64,000 bases of DNA from contig JBDOMT010000406.1 of NCBI GenBank assembly GCA_039831705.1, positions 1 to 64,000 on the forward strand, written 5' to 3'. This DNA is from JAJRWS01 sp039831705 (GTDB lineage: Bacteria; Planctomycetota; Planctomycetia; Pirellulales; Lacipirellulaceae). Position numbers and translations under genes: made by a program. Below the pieces are notes generated by a model that saw nothing but the letters and a program-made list of their open reading frames with translations, was not told the DNA's origin and made no database searches. This document shows positions 17,942-27,264 of this stretch, piece after piece. The first letter of the stretch is position 1; each line of letters opens with the position of its first letter.

Positions 17942-19564
17942 TCAATACATTTCGTCCATGCCAGGAGCACCAGCAGCAGACCCTTTATCCTTTTTGGGGG
18001 CCTCGGCGATCAGTGCGTCGCTGGTCAACAACAAGGTCGCTACGCTGGCTGCATTTTGCAGCGCGGTGCGGGTTACCTTGGTTGGGTCGATGACACCCGC
18101 TTTGACTAGGTCTTCGTAGACATCTGTGGCTGCGTTGTAACCGTCGTTGCCTTTGGAATCCAAGACTTTTTCACATACGATGCCACCATCTTTGCCAGCG
18201 TTAGCCGCAATGGCGGTCAGTGGTGAACGGCAACTTCGCAGCACGATGTTGTAGCCGACCTCCTGATCATGACTGAGATCATTAGGCTTTACCTTGTGGC
18301 TGGCACGTAGCAGGGCCACGCCGCCACCAGGCAGGATACCTTCTTCCACTGCAGCTCGGGTGGCATGCAGGGCGTCTTCGACGCGAGCCTTTTTCTCCTT
18401 CATCTCGCTTTCGGTCGCAGCACCAACATTCACCTTGGCCACACCACCAGCCAGCTTCGCCAAACGCTCTTCCAACTTTTCTTTGTCGTAATCACTGCTG
18501 GAGTTATCAATCTCACGACGAATCTGACCAATACGTGCCTTGATGTCGGCGCTTTTGCCAGCTCCTTCGATGATCGTGGTATTGTCCTTGTCGATGATCA
18601 CCTTTTTCGCCCGGCCCAATTCGCCCAAGCCCACACTGTCGAGCTTGATACCCAGGTCTTCGAATAAGGCTTGTCCGCCCGTGAGCAACGCAATGTCTTC
18701 GAGCATCGCCTTGCGACGATCACCAAATCCGGGTGCCTTGACGGCACACACGTTAAAGGTGCCACGCAATCGGTTGATTACCAGGGTAGCGAGTGCTTCT
18801 CCATCCACATCTTCGGCAATAATCAACAGCGGCTTGCCAGCACCGACTACCGCTTCCAAAGCGGGTACCAGGTCTTTGACGTTGCTGATTTTCTTTTCAT
18901 GAACCAGCACGTAGCAATCTTCCAGCACGCACTCCATCGAACTCGATTCGGTTACGAAATAGGGAGATAGGTAGCCGCGGTCGAATTGCATGCCCTCGAC
19001 CCACTCCACGTCGGTTGCCAGGCTCTTGCCTTCGTCAACCGTGATCACACCATCCTTGCCAACTTTTTCCATCGCCTTAGCAAGCATTTCGCCGATTTCG
19101 TGATCGCCATTGCTGGCCACGGTACCAACTTGTGCCATCTCTTCAGATGTCTTGATTTTTACCGCCATCTTTTTCAATTGGCCGGTGATATCCACAACGG
19201 CCCGTTCGATGCCTTGCTTCATTTGTACCGGATTGACACCCGCCACAACTGCCCGCAGGCCTTCGTTGAAAATTGCTTCAGCCAATACCGTGGCCGTGGT
19301 GGTACCGTCACCGGCTACGTCGCTAGTTTTGCTAGCGACTTCCTTGACCATCTGAGCACCCATATTTTCATAGGTGTCTTCCAGCTCCACTTCTTTGGCA
19401 ACCGTGACACCATCTTTGGTGACCGTTGGCGAGCCAAAGCTTTTTTGCAGAATGACATTACGGCCCTTGGGTCCTAGTGTAATTTTGACGGCACGAGCCA
19501 ATTTACCGACTCCACGACGCATTGCATCGCGGGCTTCTTGATCGAAGGCAATCATTTTTGCCAT
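17942..19564 (-). CDS. groL: Chaperonin GroEL
   Basis: The 540-residue protein is the 60-kDa chaperonin, which folds client proteins inside a tetradecameric ring capped by GroES in the cytoplasm. It starts MAKMIAFDQEARDAMRRGV and carries ITLGPKGRNVILQKSFGSP, the ATP-binding VAGDGTTTATVLA, the apical KAPGFGDRRKAMLEDIA and the equatorial LPGGGVALL motif. The C-terminus ends AGAPGMDEMY and lacks the Gly-Gly-Met tail of E. coli GroEL. It lies downstream of groES in the same direction, about 127 bases apart, with an inverted repeat between them. Confidence 0.98.
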   Translation of the reverse strand: MAKMIAFDQEARDAMRRGVGKLARAVKITLGPKGRNVILQKSFGSPTVTKDGVTVAKEVELEDTYENMGAQMVKEVASKTSDVAGDGTTTATVLAEAIFNEGLRAVVAGVNPVQMKQGIERAVVDITGQLKKMAVKIKTSEEMAQVGTVASNGDHEIGEMLAKAMEKVGKDGVITVDEGKSLATDVEWVEGMQFDRGYLSPYFVTESSSMECVLEDCYVLVHEKKISNVKDLVPALEAVVGAGKPLLIIAEDVDGEALATLVINRLRGTFNVCAVKAPGFGDRRKAMLEDIALLTGGQALFEDLGIKLDSVGLGELGRAKKVIIDKDNTTIIEGAGKSADIKARIGQIRREIDNSSSDYDKEKLEERLAKLAGGVAKVNVGAATESEMKEKKARVEDALHATRAAVEEGILPGGGVALLRASHKVKPNDLSHDQEVGYNIVLRSCRSPLTAIAANAGKDGGIVCEKVLDSKGNDGYNAATDVYEDLVKAGVIDPTKVTRTALQNAASVATLLLTSDALIAEAPKKDKGSAAGAPGMDEMY

Positions 19565-19610
19565 GAGTTAGGTTCCTTTTTAGAGTTCTATGAGTTAATT
19601 AGTGCGAGGT

Positions 19611-19662
19611 GCGAATTATTTGGGCGAGGCACAAGTGAAGGGGTTGGTCGCAAATAACTCGC
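19611..19662 (-). other. Intercistronic inverted repeat between groES and groEL
   Basis: GCGAATTATTTG at 19611-19622 pairs with CAAATAACTCGC at 19651-19662 (one G-T). It may set the stability or relative output of the two cistrons. No terminator-type T run follows. Confidence 0.45.
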
Positions 19663-19691
19663 GCCTCCCAACTCACGCCTCTCAACTCCTT

Positions 19692-20009
19692 TTATTCCAC
19701 TACAGCCAAGATGTCGCTTTCGCTCATCAGCAAATATTCCACATCGTTAATTTCGATGGTTTCTGGCGCATAACTGGTGAAGAGCACCCGATCTCCCTTT
19801 TTCACTTGCATTTCACCGCGGCTGCCATCGTCCAACAACTTGCCCGTGCCAATGGCAACAATAGTGCCTCGTGCTGGCTTGTCTTTAGCACTGTCAGGCA
19901 GCACAATCCCGCCTGCGGTAATGTCTTCTGATGCATCACGATCGACGACGACTTTGTCGCCCAAAGGTTGCAGGGTAATTTTGCTCTTCTTCTTGGTGGC
20001 GGTTGCCAT
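19692..20009 (-). CDS. groS: Co-chaperonin GroES
   Basis: A 105-residue GroES, the heptameric lid of GroEL. The ATG at 20009 follows GGAGGAG and gives MATATKKKSKITLQPLGDKVV. The longer frame (12 more codons upstream) has no conserved sequence. Family motifs include the LPDSAKDKPARGTIVAIG mobile-loop region, the GDRVLFTSYAPETIEI strand and LLMSESDILAVVE at the end. The N-terminus has a short basic Ala/Lys extension relative to E. coli. No CIRCE (TTAGCACTC-N9-GAGTGCTAA) operator was seen upstream, so regulation is likely of another kind. Confidence 0.97.
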   Translation of the reverse strand: MATATKKKSKITLQPLGDKVVVDRDASEDITAGGIVLPDSAKDKPARGTIVAIGTGKLLDDGSRGEMQVKKGDRVLFTSYAPETIEINDVEYLLMSESDILAVVE

Positions 20010-20476
20010 AGGGAAACTCCTCCAGCTAGTAGGTTCAAAAATCAACTGACGGTTGTCAGCTTCAATAAAATATTCAGTATTACGAATTTCAGTGCCAATT
20101 TAGGTAGATGAAGCCGACCTAGTAAGGTCTCTCAGGCAGCAAACCACCAAGCAGGCGGTTTATCCACCTGCCGTCTCCGGTTCCTAATTGGAATTACTTA
20201 TAATTTCGATATCCGGGCTAACAGTAGAAAGCAAGCGGCGCGCCAAAGTGGGTCATGTCTACAACCCTCTATGCCATAACGAATTAGAGTAATTTGCTGG
20301 ACCAGAACTCCGCTGCCATTTTGGTTCAATTGGATCCAGATTACGGCCCAGGCCCATGGTTCCCTGCCATATTGGCAGGGCGTCAATAGCCAGTCGGATG
20401 TTTGCCCAAGTGCGAGCGAATGGTAAAATTGAGGAGATTTAAAATCCTTATTACCTCAAATCTTGGAGATTCACCG
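20010..20476. other. Divergent upstream region of groES and a secreted protein gene
   Basis: No gene is supported in these 467 bases. Two hairpins stand out: GCAGGCGG-TTTAT-CCACCTGC near 20150 and a perfect CCCTGCCA-TAT-TGGCAGGG at 20362-20380. Either could belong to a regulatory leader or an unrecognised small RNA, but nothing decides this. Confidence 0.3.
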
Positions 20477-20749
20477 ATGAGATCCCGTTTTCTGATGCTG
20501 ATTCTAATCGCGTTGTCTGCTCTGGTTTGGACCGCACCCACGGCTGAAGCGGGCCGATTTTTTGGTCGTCGCAGTAGAAGCCACAACAACTATTCCACTC
20601 GATACCGAAACCGTTCGTCACGTTCCTCTCGCTCGTCTCGTTCGCCAAGTCTGCACATGACTCACTCACGTAGCGCAATCCTCAATGGATTCTTCGGTCC
20701 TGGTTCCGGTGCCCAGGGAGTCGACAGTTCTTGGTATGTGGGGCGATAG
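20477..20749 (+). CDS. Small secreted Arg/Ser-rich protein
   Basis: This 90-residue product has a signal peptide (MRSRFLMLILIALSALVW then TAPTAEA). The ATG at 20477 follows TTGGAG. The mature part is short and extremely rich in Arg, Ser and Tyr (RRSRSHNNYSTRYRNRSSRS), then ends GFFGPGSGAQGVDSSWYVGR. It is probably periplasmic or outer-surface and basic enough to bind acidic polymers; the function is unknown. It is flanked by divergent groES and convergent uppP. Confidence 0.6.
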   Translation: MRSRFLMLILIALSALVWTAPTAEAGRFFGRRSRSHNNYSTRYRNRSSRSSRSSRSPSLHMTHSRSAILNGFFGPGSGAQGVDSSWYVGR

Positions 20750-20955
20750 GGATGTGAAATAAAGTCCCAATTTTGGGATTCCGAGAATGGGGCAGATACT
20801 AGAATGTTTGGTGTGTGATCGATGATTGATGAACTGAAGCAAAATCTGTCATTCAGATCAAAAATCAACCTTCTAACTTCACACATTCCTCTCCTCACTG
20901 GGTGAAAAATGCCGCGACTTTTCGGAGATATGTTGAGTCAGCGTTGAGCCGTCCC

Positions 20956-21756
20956 TTAATCTGCCAATTGCCAGCTCACCACCACCAGCCCCAGAGGAAT
21001 AAGATAATAGGCAAACATCACCAGACGGCCCTGTTGTACCCAGCGTATCAACAAGGCTAGAGCCCACAGACCTACCAACATGGAGATTACAAACCCGACC
21101 AGCAGCGTTCCCGGGGTTGTGCCCGTGGCACCATCTTGCCAAACCTCAACCAACTCCAACACTCCCGCTCCCGCAATAGCCGGTATTGCCAAGAGGAATG
21201 CAAATGTAGCTGCTGCCTCACGCCGTAAGCCGACTCCCAAACCGGCGACAATAGTCGCTCCGCTACGTGAAATTCCAGGTAACAGAGCAAACGCTTGCAA
21301 TAGTCCAATCGTGATTGTCTGCCGCCAAGTGAGCTGTTGATAATCCAATTTACCCATGGTGCGTCGCGCAATCCATAGCAGGCCCACGGCAGTGACTGGA
21401 AACATACAGCCAGCCAACATCACGTTGTTCAGGATCATTCCGCTCACTTCATCGGGCAAACCCTTTTTAATCAAAACGCCGAGAAATCCCGCCGGCAATG
21501 TCCCTACCACCAGGAGCCCCAACACACGCCGATCGCTTCCCAACAGTCGCATAATTTCGCGACGATAATAAACCAGCACCGCTGCCAAGGTCCCCAGGTG
21601 CAAAACGACACTGACCTCAATCAAATCCTGTACTGGAGAGTGGCCCCAAGTTTCCAGCAACCGATTCACTACAACTAGGTGACCCGAAGAGCTCACAGGC
21701 AGAAACTCTGTGATCCCTTGAACAATCGCCAACAAGATGATTTGTAATAATGACAT
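20956..21756 (-). CDS. uppP: Undecaprenyl-diphosphatase UppP (BacA)
   Basis: A 266-residue membrane enzyme that removes a phosphate from undecaprenyl diphosphate to recycle the lipid carrier for peptidoglycan and other wall polymers. Conserved motifs are QGITEFLPVSSSGH (catalytic Glu17 and Ser/His at 22-26) and PGISRSGATI near 160. The pattern of about eight hydrophobic segments is normal for the family. I chose ATG 21756 to give MSLLQIILLAIVQGITEFLP; a frame 11 codons longer exists but adds no conserved residues, and no strong binding site marks either. It is a single gene. Confidence 0.95.
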   Translation of the reverse strand: MSLLQIILLAIVQGITEFLPVSSSGHLVVVNRLLETWGHSPVQDLIEVSVVLHLGTLAAVLVYYRREIMRLLGSDRRVLGLLVVGTLPAGFLGVLIKKGLPDEVSGMILNNVMLAGCMFPVTAVGLLWIARRTMGKLDYQQLTWRQTITIGLLQAFALLPGISRSGATIVAGLGVGLRREAAATFAFLLAIPAIAGAGVLELVEVWQDGATGTTPGTLLVGFVISMLVGLWALALLIRWVQQGRLVMFAYYLIPLGLVVVSWQLAD

Positions 21757-21960
21757 AGTGACAGGTGGAGGGCTGTGAATGAAATACACTTGGCCAAAGA
21801 CTGAAGAATTTTATCAGGATCTCATCTAGGCAACGGAGATTCTTCAGTCGTAAACCAAAACAAGTTTCGGTGCCCTCGCTCTCTTAATGACAAAAAGACA
21901 GGCGTTATAATCGGTACGTTTTTTTCAGTCACCTCCAACTATAGCTTGCTGGAGGCGGGC

Positions 21961-22178
21961 TGACCCGCATATTTCACCCGTTTCTGCTACGGCGTCCCAA
22001 GTCCTTCCGTGGCTGCGTTATGTTTCGGCCCCGGGCACCGCGGCGCAGCAGTGGTCGCCTCAACGTGTAAAAAACACGCCTGCGGTCGCGAACCTCACAT
22101 GCCTTGCCCCGGAAGGACTTAGCTCAGCTATATTGGTAACAAGGGCCTCGCGACGAAACGGATGAAATATGCGGGCTA
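21961..22178 (+). repeat. ~218-bp nested palindromic repeat
   Basis: The left end (TGACCCGCATATTTCACCCG) and right end (CGGATGAAATATGCGGGCTA) are inverted repeats. Inside lie AAGTCCTTCCGTGGC against GGAAGGACTT and a small CGTGT/ACACG hairpin. Relatives are at 26920-27096 and 40917-43076 (interrupted). The surrounding gap 21757-22281 holds no gene. Confidence 0.75.
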
Positions 22179-22281
22179 GTCGGGAGAAATATCGACCTTC
22201 GGCTGTCTTCTCAGCCACTTCGATGGCGGATAAACTGCTACCAGGGGTGGTTTTTGTGCAAGCTCAGACAAGCGGGTGACC

Positions 22282-22953
22282 ATGGGTATTCGATTCCAGT
22301 GTCCTAATGGGCATCCATTAAACGTAAAGTCCTATCTGGCTGGACGTCGGGGCATCTGTCCGAAGTGCAGTGCCCGTTTTCTGGTTCCGGTTACCAGTGG
22401 AGGACCGGCGACCCCCGATTTGGATCAATCTAAAATAGAGCAAGCCACCCAAGAGGAGCCTGAGGAGCCCGTCGTAACCACCACTCCGCTTCCCCGGACA
22501 ACAACTCCAGAAGCCCCCGATTCGACCTCACTTTGGTACGTTCGCAACGATACGGATCAACAATTTGGGCCCGTCGAAACCGACGTGATTCGACAATGGC
22601 TGGCTGAAGGCCGTGTGTCCTCTGACAGTTGGGTCTGGCGAACTGGCTGGCCTCAATGGAAACAGGCCGACGAGGCGTTTGCAACAAGCGTCCACCCGCC
22701 TCCCGTACAGACTGCTGATGAATCTTCCATGGAATCTGCCACCGCATTGACTCCCCCGGCCACCCCGATCCCGGGCACTCCTCCAGTCCCGCAGTCCCTT
22801 CCACTCACCGAACCATCCAGACCGGACCCCCCATCGGTAGCCCACCGAAAACGTATCGGCCAGCGAAAAAAAAGACGTGTCCAACTTACCCTCATACTCA
22901 CCCTGGTGGTGACGCTGCTCTTCGTGGGACTAATCATCGTAGTGCTCAGGTAG
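22282..22953 (+). CDS. GYF_2-domain membrane protein with N-terminal zinc-ribbon-like motif
   Basis: The 223-residue product starts MGIRFQCPNGHPLNV at 22282 (a GTG two codons upstream is also possible). Residues 5-36 hold a CPNGH and CPKCS pair typical of small metal-binding domains. Residues about 85-130 are a GYF_2 domain (LWYVRNDTDQQFGPVETDVIRQWLAEGRVS), which in planctomycetes often joins membrane proteins and mediates peptide contacts. A Pro-rich stretch follows, then a single C-terminal membrane helix (LTLILTLVVTLLFVGLIIVV) with a basic flank, so the protein is probably tail-anchored with the domains in the cytoplasm. Its partner is unknown. Confidence 0.75.
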   Translation: MGIRFQCPNGHPLNVKSYLAGRRGICPKCSARFLVPVTSGGPATPDLDQSKIEQATQEEPEEPVVTTTPLPRTTTPEAPDSTSLWYVRNDTDQQFGPVETDVIRQWLAEGRVSSDSWVWRTGWPQWKQADEAFATSVHPPPVQTADESSMESATALTPPATPIPGTPPVPQSLPLTEPSRPDPPSVAHRKRIGQRKKRRVQLTLILTLVVTLLFVGLIIVVLR

Positions 22954-23116
22954 GGGAAGAACGAGGAGCGAGGAGCGAGGATTGAGGAAGGTGAATACAA
23001 TCTCCCATAGATAAAGGGTTTAGCTCCTCGTCCTTCGAGCTCGCTTCTCGTTTTCCGCTCCTTCCCTCCACCCTCCGAATACCATTACAATGAATTGCAG
23101 GAGTTACCGAGGCGCT

Positions 23117-23170
23117 AGTTGCTAGGCGCTAGTTTAATCGGTGACCCCGAAGAATTAGCGCCTAGCAACT
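23117..23170 (+). promoter_or_regulatory. Perfect 15-bp inverted repeat in the dnaE leader
   Basis: AGTTGCTAGGCGCTA and TAGCGCCTAGCAACT are exact mirror copies 24 bases apart, ending 25 bases before the dnaE ATG. They could be an operator or leader hairpin; there is no T run, so it is not a terminator of the usual type. The sequence before it (22954-23110) has GAGGAGCGAGG-type tandem repeats. Confidence 0.5.
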
Positions 23171-23195
23171 GATAACTTCTCTGGAAGGATCCACT

Positions 23196-26100
23196 ATGAC
23201 ACCACCTTTTGTTCATCTGCATTGCCATAGCCATTACAGTCTGCTGGATGGAGCTAGCCCAATTCCAGCGTTGGTCGATCGGGCCAAAGAACTGGGCATG
23301 AACGGCCTGGCATTGACCGACCATGGCAATCTCTACGGGGCCTTGCAGTTCTATCAGGCTTGCCGTGATGCCGAGATTAATCCGGTGTTAGGTTACGAGG
23401 CCTACATTGCTCCAGGCAGCCGGTTCGAACGGGGTGGTGGAACCAGCAAGGAATCAAATTACCACCTGACCTTGCTGGCCCAAAATAGCACCGGCTTTCG
23501 CAATCTCGTCAAGATGGCAAGCTCTGCCTACCTGGAAGGTTTTTACCACAAGCCGAGAATTGATCGGGAACTGCTAACCGAACATCACGAAGGTATTATC
23601 TGCCTGAGCGGATGCGTGTCAGGAGAATTTTCCCGAACTCTGCTCACCGGCAGCGGTGCGGCAACCGAAGAGCAACTTGGCAAGGCCATGGAAATAGCAG
23701 CCTGGTTTCATCGGCTGTTTGGCGATCGGTATTTCATCGAAGTACAAAACAATGGTTTGGAAATTCAGCGTGCGGCCATGGAAGCGGGTGTCGAAGTGGC
23801 CAATCGAATGGGTCTGCCCCTGGTCGCCACCAGCGACGCACATTATGTCCGTCAGGAAGACGCCGAAGCACAAGATGTGCTGTTGTGTATCAATATGGGC
23901 AAGTACCGAACTGACAGCAACCGCATGAAGATGGAAGGGGACCAATTTTTTCTCCGCAGCCCGGCCGAAATGCATGCGGCCTTTCCCGGTCATGAAGAAG
24001 CGTTGGCTCGATCTCAGGAAATCGCCAATTCCGTCGAGATCGATCTCGAATTGGGCCAGCGTCATTTCCCCACATTCACGCCGCCAGAAAGCAAGTCGTC
24101 GGAAGACTACTTGCGTGAACTGTGCATCGCCGGACTGCAGGAGCGTTATGCTCAACTCTCTGATCCATTGCAGGCCAAACGATGGCAAAATGGTGATCCA
24201 AGTAGCGGCCAACTCTCCGAGGAGGTCTTTGCCCGACTCGATCGTGAATTGGGCGTGATCAACAAACTGGGATTTTGCGATTATTTTTTGATCGTCTGGG
24301 ACTTTGTGCTGTTTGCCGTCGACAACAATATTCCCTGCACAGCACGCGGATCGGGGGTCGGATCGCTGGTATGCTACGCCCTGAAAATGAGCCATGTCTG
24401 CCCATTGCAATACGATCTGTTGTTCGAACGATTCCTCGACGAAAACCGATTGGAAGCTCCCGATATCGACATCGATTTTTGCAAACATCGACGGGTGGAG
24501 GTCATTCAATACGTCAAAAACAAATATGGCGAAGCAAACGTCGCGCAAATTGGCACGTTTGGCACGCTGGCTGCCAGAGCAGCCATTCGTGACGTGGGAC
24601 GCACCATGGGGCTGCCCATTTTCCGCGTCGATCAGGTGGTTGCCATGGTACCCGACCAACTAGGCATATCCATCGACGGTGCCTTAGAAACCAGCAATGA
24701 ACTGGCGAAAGCGCACGAATCCGATGGTGAAATCCGCGAACTGCTCGATTTGGCGCGCAAGGTTGAAGGGCTGGCTCGTAACGTAGGCACCCATGCCGCA
24801 GCAGTAGTCATCGCCGAAAGGCCCGTCGATCATTATGTGCCTTTGCAGCATGTGAAAGGCAAGACCGAAGTGATCACCCAGTGGGCCATGGGAGATGTGG
24901 AACGTGCCGGCCTGCTGAAGATGGATTTTCTGGGCCTGCGCAATCTAACCATTCTGGCCAAGACCATCGATTTGGTGGAAGAAGCGCGCGGAATTCGGAT
25001 CGATCCCTACCAATTTCCGCTGGATGACGCCGATACATTTGCCTTACTCTGCCGCGGTGAAACGAAAGGCATCTTCCAACTGGAAAGTGGCGGCATTCGC
25101 GACCTGTTGCAACGGATGAAACCGGACCAATTCCTGGACATCGTCGCCACCAACGCTCTCTACCGACCTGGACCGTTGGAAGGAGGCATGGTCGACGACT
25201 ATATCGAAGTGAAACATGGCCGCCAGCAAGCCCAGTACCCGCATCCCGTCATGGAGGACATTCTGGAAGAAACCCATGGGGTGATGGTTTACCAAGAACA
25301 AGTGATGCGGATTCTCAATCGCCTCGGAGGCATCCAGCTTTCCAATGCCTACACCTGCATCAAGGCCATCAGTAAGAAAAAATTGCCGATGATCGCTAAA
25401 TACCGTGAGCAGTTCATCGAAGGGGCGCATGCTCAGGGCCTAGCCAAAAAAACCGCCGGCGAACTATTTGGAATGATCGAAAAATTTGCCGGTTACGGTT
25501 TCAATAAGTCTCATTCAACCGCTTACGCTTTGATTGCCTACATGACCGCCTACTTAAAGGCACACTATCCAGTAGAATTCATGGCAGCTCTGCTGTCTTG
25601 CGACATTCCGGGGCGCAATTTCAAAAACAAAGACTCGCTGGTGGAACATGTCGAAGATTGCCGTCGCATGGAAATCGAAGTCGTGCCACCTGACGTCAAT
25701 CGATCGGCGGTTGATTTCATCGTCCGTGACGATCCATCGTCCGATCGCTCACTCACCCATTTTGGTCTCAGTGCTATCAAAGGCTGCGGCGGTGGGGCTG
25801 CCGAAGCACTTGTCACTGCACGCGAAAAAGGAGGGCCCTTCAAAAGCTTGTTCGATCTTTGCGAACGAGTTGATGCCCAATCGTGCAATCGCGCTACGCT
25901 TGAAGCACTGATCAAAGCAGGCGCGATGGATAACTTGGGGGGGCATCGGGCCCAGTTACAGGCCGCCCTGGAACGCGCCATACAGGCTGGCAACGCAGCG
26001 GCCGCCGATCGTCGCAGCGGCCAAAAAGGCTTGTTTGACATGGAGGAAGAAGACGCCCAGCAAGTACAAGCTGCCCTACCCGAAGTCGCCGTTTGGGATG

Positions 26101-26816
26101 AAAAAGAAAGGCTCGGCTACGAACGGGAAGTGCTCGGTTTTTACTTATCGAGCCATCCATTGGCCGAACACGAAACACTGTTACGAAGCTTCTGCACCCA
26201 CTTTAGCAAGAATCTGGGAGATTTGCAGCACCGCAGTGAAGTCATGCTGGGTGGCATGATCAACGCAATCAAGTTTTCACACACAAAAACTTCGCGTCCC
26301 GGCAGCACCCAAACCAAGTATGCCATGTGGGACTTGGAAGATTTCGATGGCATTGTCCGCTGTATTTTATGGCCGGAACAGTTTGCTGAATATGGTCACC
26401 TGGTTGAGACGGATGCTATTCTTGCCATGCGTGGCAAGGTCGATCGACGGCCCGGTAAAGAGGAAGTCAACTTAATTGTTGATGAACTGATTCCTCTGAA
26501 GCAACTGCCGGAGCGATTCTCAGACGGGATCCTGATTCGGATCCAGGAACAGACTCATGGCGAGCGCGGCCTGGAACAACTGCGAGAAATCCTTCGTGGC
26601 TATCCTGGGAAAAAACGGCTTAAGTTAAGGCTCGACCTTGCTTCTGGGGGCCAAGTCTGGCTCGACAGTGCGTGGCCGGGCGTGGAACTCCATCCAGAAC
26701 TTCGACAGCGTGTGGACGGACTTCTGGGACCGGGCAATTTCCGTTTGCAAAGCTCGAAGCCGCGCCCTGCAAAGCAACCGGCAGGCAGAAAAGGTCAGGC
26801 AAACGGTCCCCGGTAA
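23196..26816 (+). CDS. dnaE: DNA polymerase III subunit alpha
   Basis: The 1206-residue protein is the replicative DNA polymerase catalytic subunit. The N-terminal PHP domain starts FVHLHCHSHYSLLDGAS and keeps many metal-ligand positions. The polymerase active site includes PDIDIDF (Asp423, Asp425 and Asp427) and the ALYRPGPLEGGM segment near 650. A helix-hairpin-helix region (LSAIKGCGGGAAEALV) precedes the C-terminal OB-fold (VMLGGMINAIKFSHTK). It has no ribozyme, intein or frameshift. AAGGATCC serves as a weak ribosome binding site, and a perfect inverted repeat lies just before. Length and layout are those of DnaE1-type polymerases. Confidence 0.97.
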   Translation: MTPPFVHLHCHSHYSLLDGASPIPALVDRAKELGMNGLALTDHGNLYGALQFYQACRDAEINPVLGYEAYIAPGSRFERGGGTSKESNYHLTLLAQNSTGFRNLVKMASSAYLEGFYHKPRIDRELLTEHHEGIICLSGCVSGEFSRTLLTGSGAATEEQLGKAMEIAAWFHRLFGDRYFIEVQNNGLEIQRAAMEAGVEVANRMGLPLVATSDAHYVRQEDAEAQDVLLCINMGKYRTDSNRMKMEGDQFFLRSPAEMHAAFPGHEEALARSQEIANSVEIDLELGQRHFPTFTPPESKSSEDYLRELCIAGLQERYAQLSDPLQAKRWQNGDPSSGQLSEEVFARLDRELGVINKLGFCDYFLIVWDFVLFAVDNNIPCTARGSGVGSLVCYALKMSHVCPLQYDLLFERFLDENRLEAPDIDIDFCKHRRVEVIQYVKNKYGEANVAQIGTFGTLAARAAIRDVGRTMGLPIFRVDQVVAMVPDQLGISIDGALETSNELAKAHESDGEIRELLDLARKVEGLARNVGTHAAAVVIAERPVDHYVPLQHVKGKTEVITQWAMGDVERAGLLKMDFLGLRNLTILAKTIDLVEEARGIRIDPYQFPLDDADTFALLCRGETKGIFQLESGGIRDLLQRMKPDQFLDIVATNALYRPGPLEGGMVDDYIEVKHGRQQAQYPHPVMEDILEETHGVMVYQEQVMRILNRLGGIQLSNAYTCIKAISKKKLPMIAKYREQFIEGAHAQGLAKKTAGELFGMIEKFAGYGFNKSHSTAYALIAYMTAYLKAHYPVEFMAALLSCDIPGRNFKNKDSLVEHVEDCRRMEIEVVPPDVNRSAVDFIVRDDPSSDRSLTHFGLSAIKGCGGGAAEALVTAREKGGPFKSLFDLCERVDAQSCNRATLEALIKAGAMDNLGGHRAQLQAALERAIQAGNAAAADRRSGQKGLFDMEEEDAQQVQAALPEVAVWDEKERLGYEREVLGFYLSSHPLAEHETLLRSFCTHFSKNLGDLQHRSEVMLGGMINAIKFSHTKTSRPGSTQTKYAMWDLEDFDGIVRCILWPEQFAEYGHLVETDAILAMRGKVDRRPGKEEVNLIVDELIPLKQLPERFSDGILIRIQEQTHGERGLEQLREILRGYPGKKRLKLRLDLASGGQVWLDSAWPGVELHPELRQRVDGLLGPGNFRLQSSKPRPAKQPAGRKGQANGPR

Positions 26817-26919
26817 GAAACGATGGCAGTTAAATAACTACCAGGTAATGGTTAGATTTAATGGTGAGTAATCAACCAGTCACCACTCAAATGAGCAAAG
26901 GTGGGCATAAAAAAACTAT

Positions 26920-27096
26920 TAGCCCGTATATTTCACCCGTTTCTGCTACGGCGTCCCAAGTCCTTCCGTGGCTGCGTTATGTTTCGGCCTGTGATCCTCA
27001 ATGTGTAAAAACACGCCTGCGGTCACAAACCTCACATGCCTTGCCACGAAAGGACTTAAGCCACCTCGCGACGAAACGGATGAAATATCCGGGTTA
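26920..27096 (+). repeat. ~177-bp nested palindromic repeat
   Basis: It runs from TAGCCCGTATATTTCACCCG to CGGATGAAATATCCGGGTTA with the same internal AAGTCCTTCCGTGG block and CGTGTAAAAACACG-like hairpin as the copy at 21961. No gene is seen in 26817-27264; the bases after the repeat are the leader of the next gene. Confidence 0.75.
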
Positions 27097-27264
27097 GCGT
27101 TGATTAGTGTTCATTAGCGGTGGTAATGTAATGAGTTAAAGGTGCTGCCTGATGCTCATAGGGTGCTGTAGAAATAGAAGCTGCATTAAGTAAATTGCTG
27201 CGGTAACTGGTGGAAAATTAGTAACCGTTTATTCTGCAAGTCCACGAGAGGGCTCTCAAGTCGC

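Noticed and set aside
20010..20120. CIRCE-type HrcA operator before groES
   Set aside because: I looked for TTAGCACTC-N9-GAGTGCTAA and found no match.
23619..24659. 346-codon frame opposite dnaE
   Set aside because: Antisense shadow of the polymerase; its sequence has no domain features.
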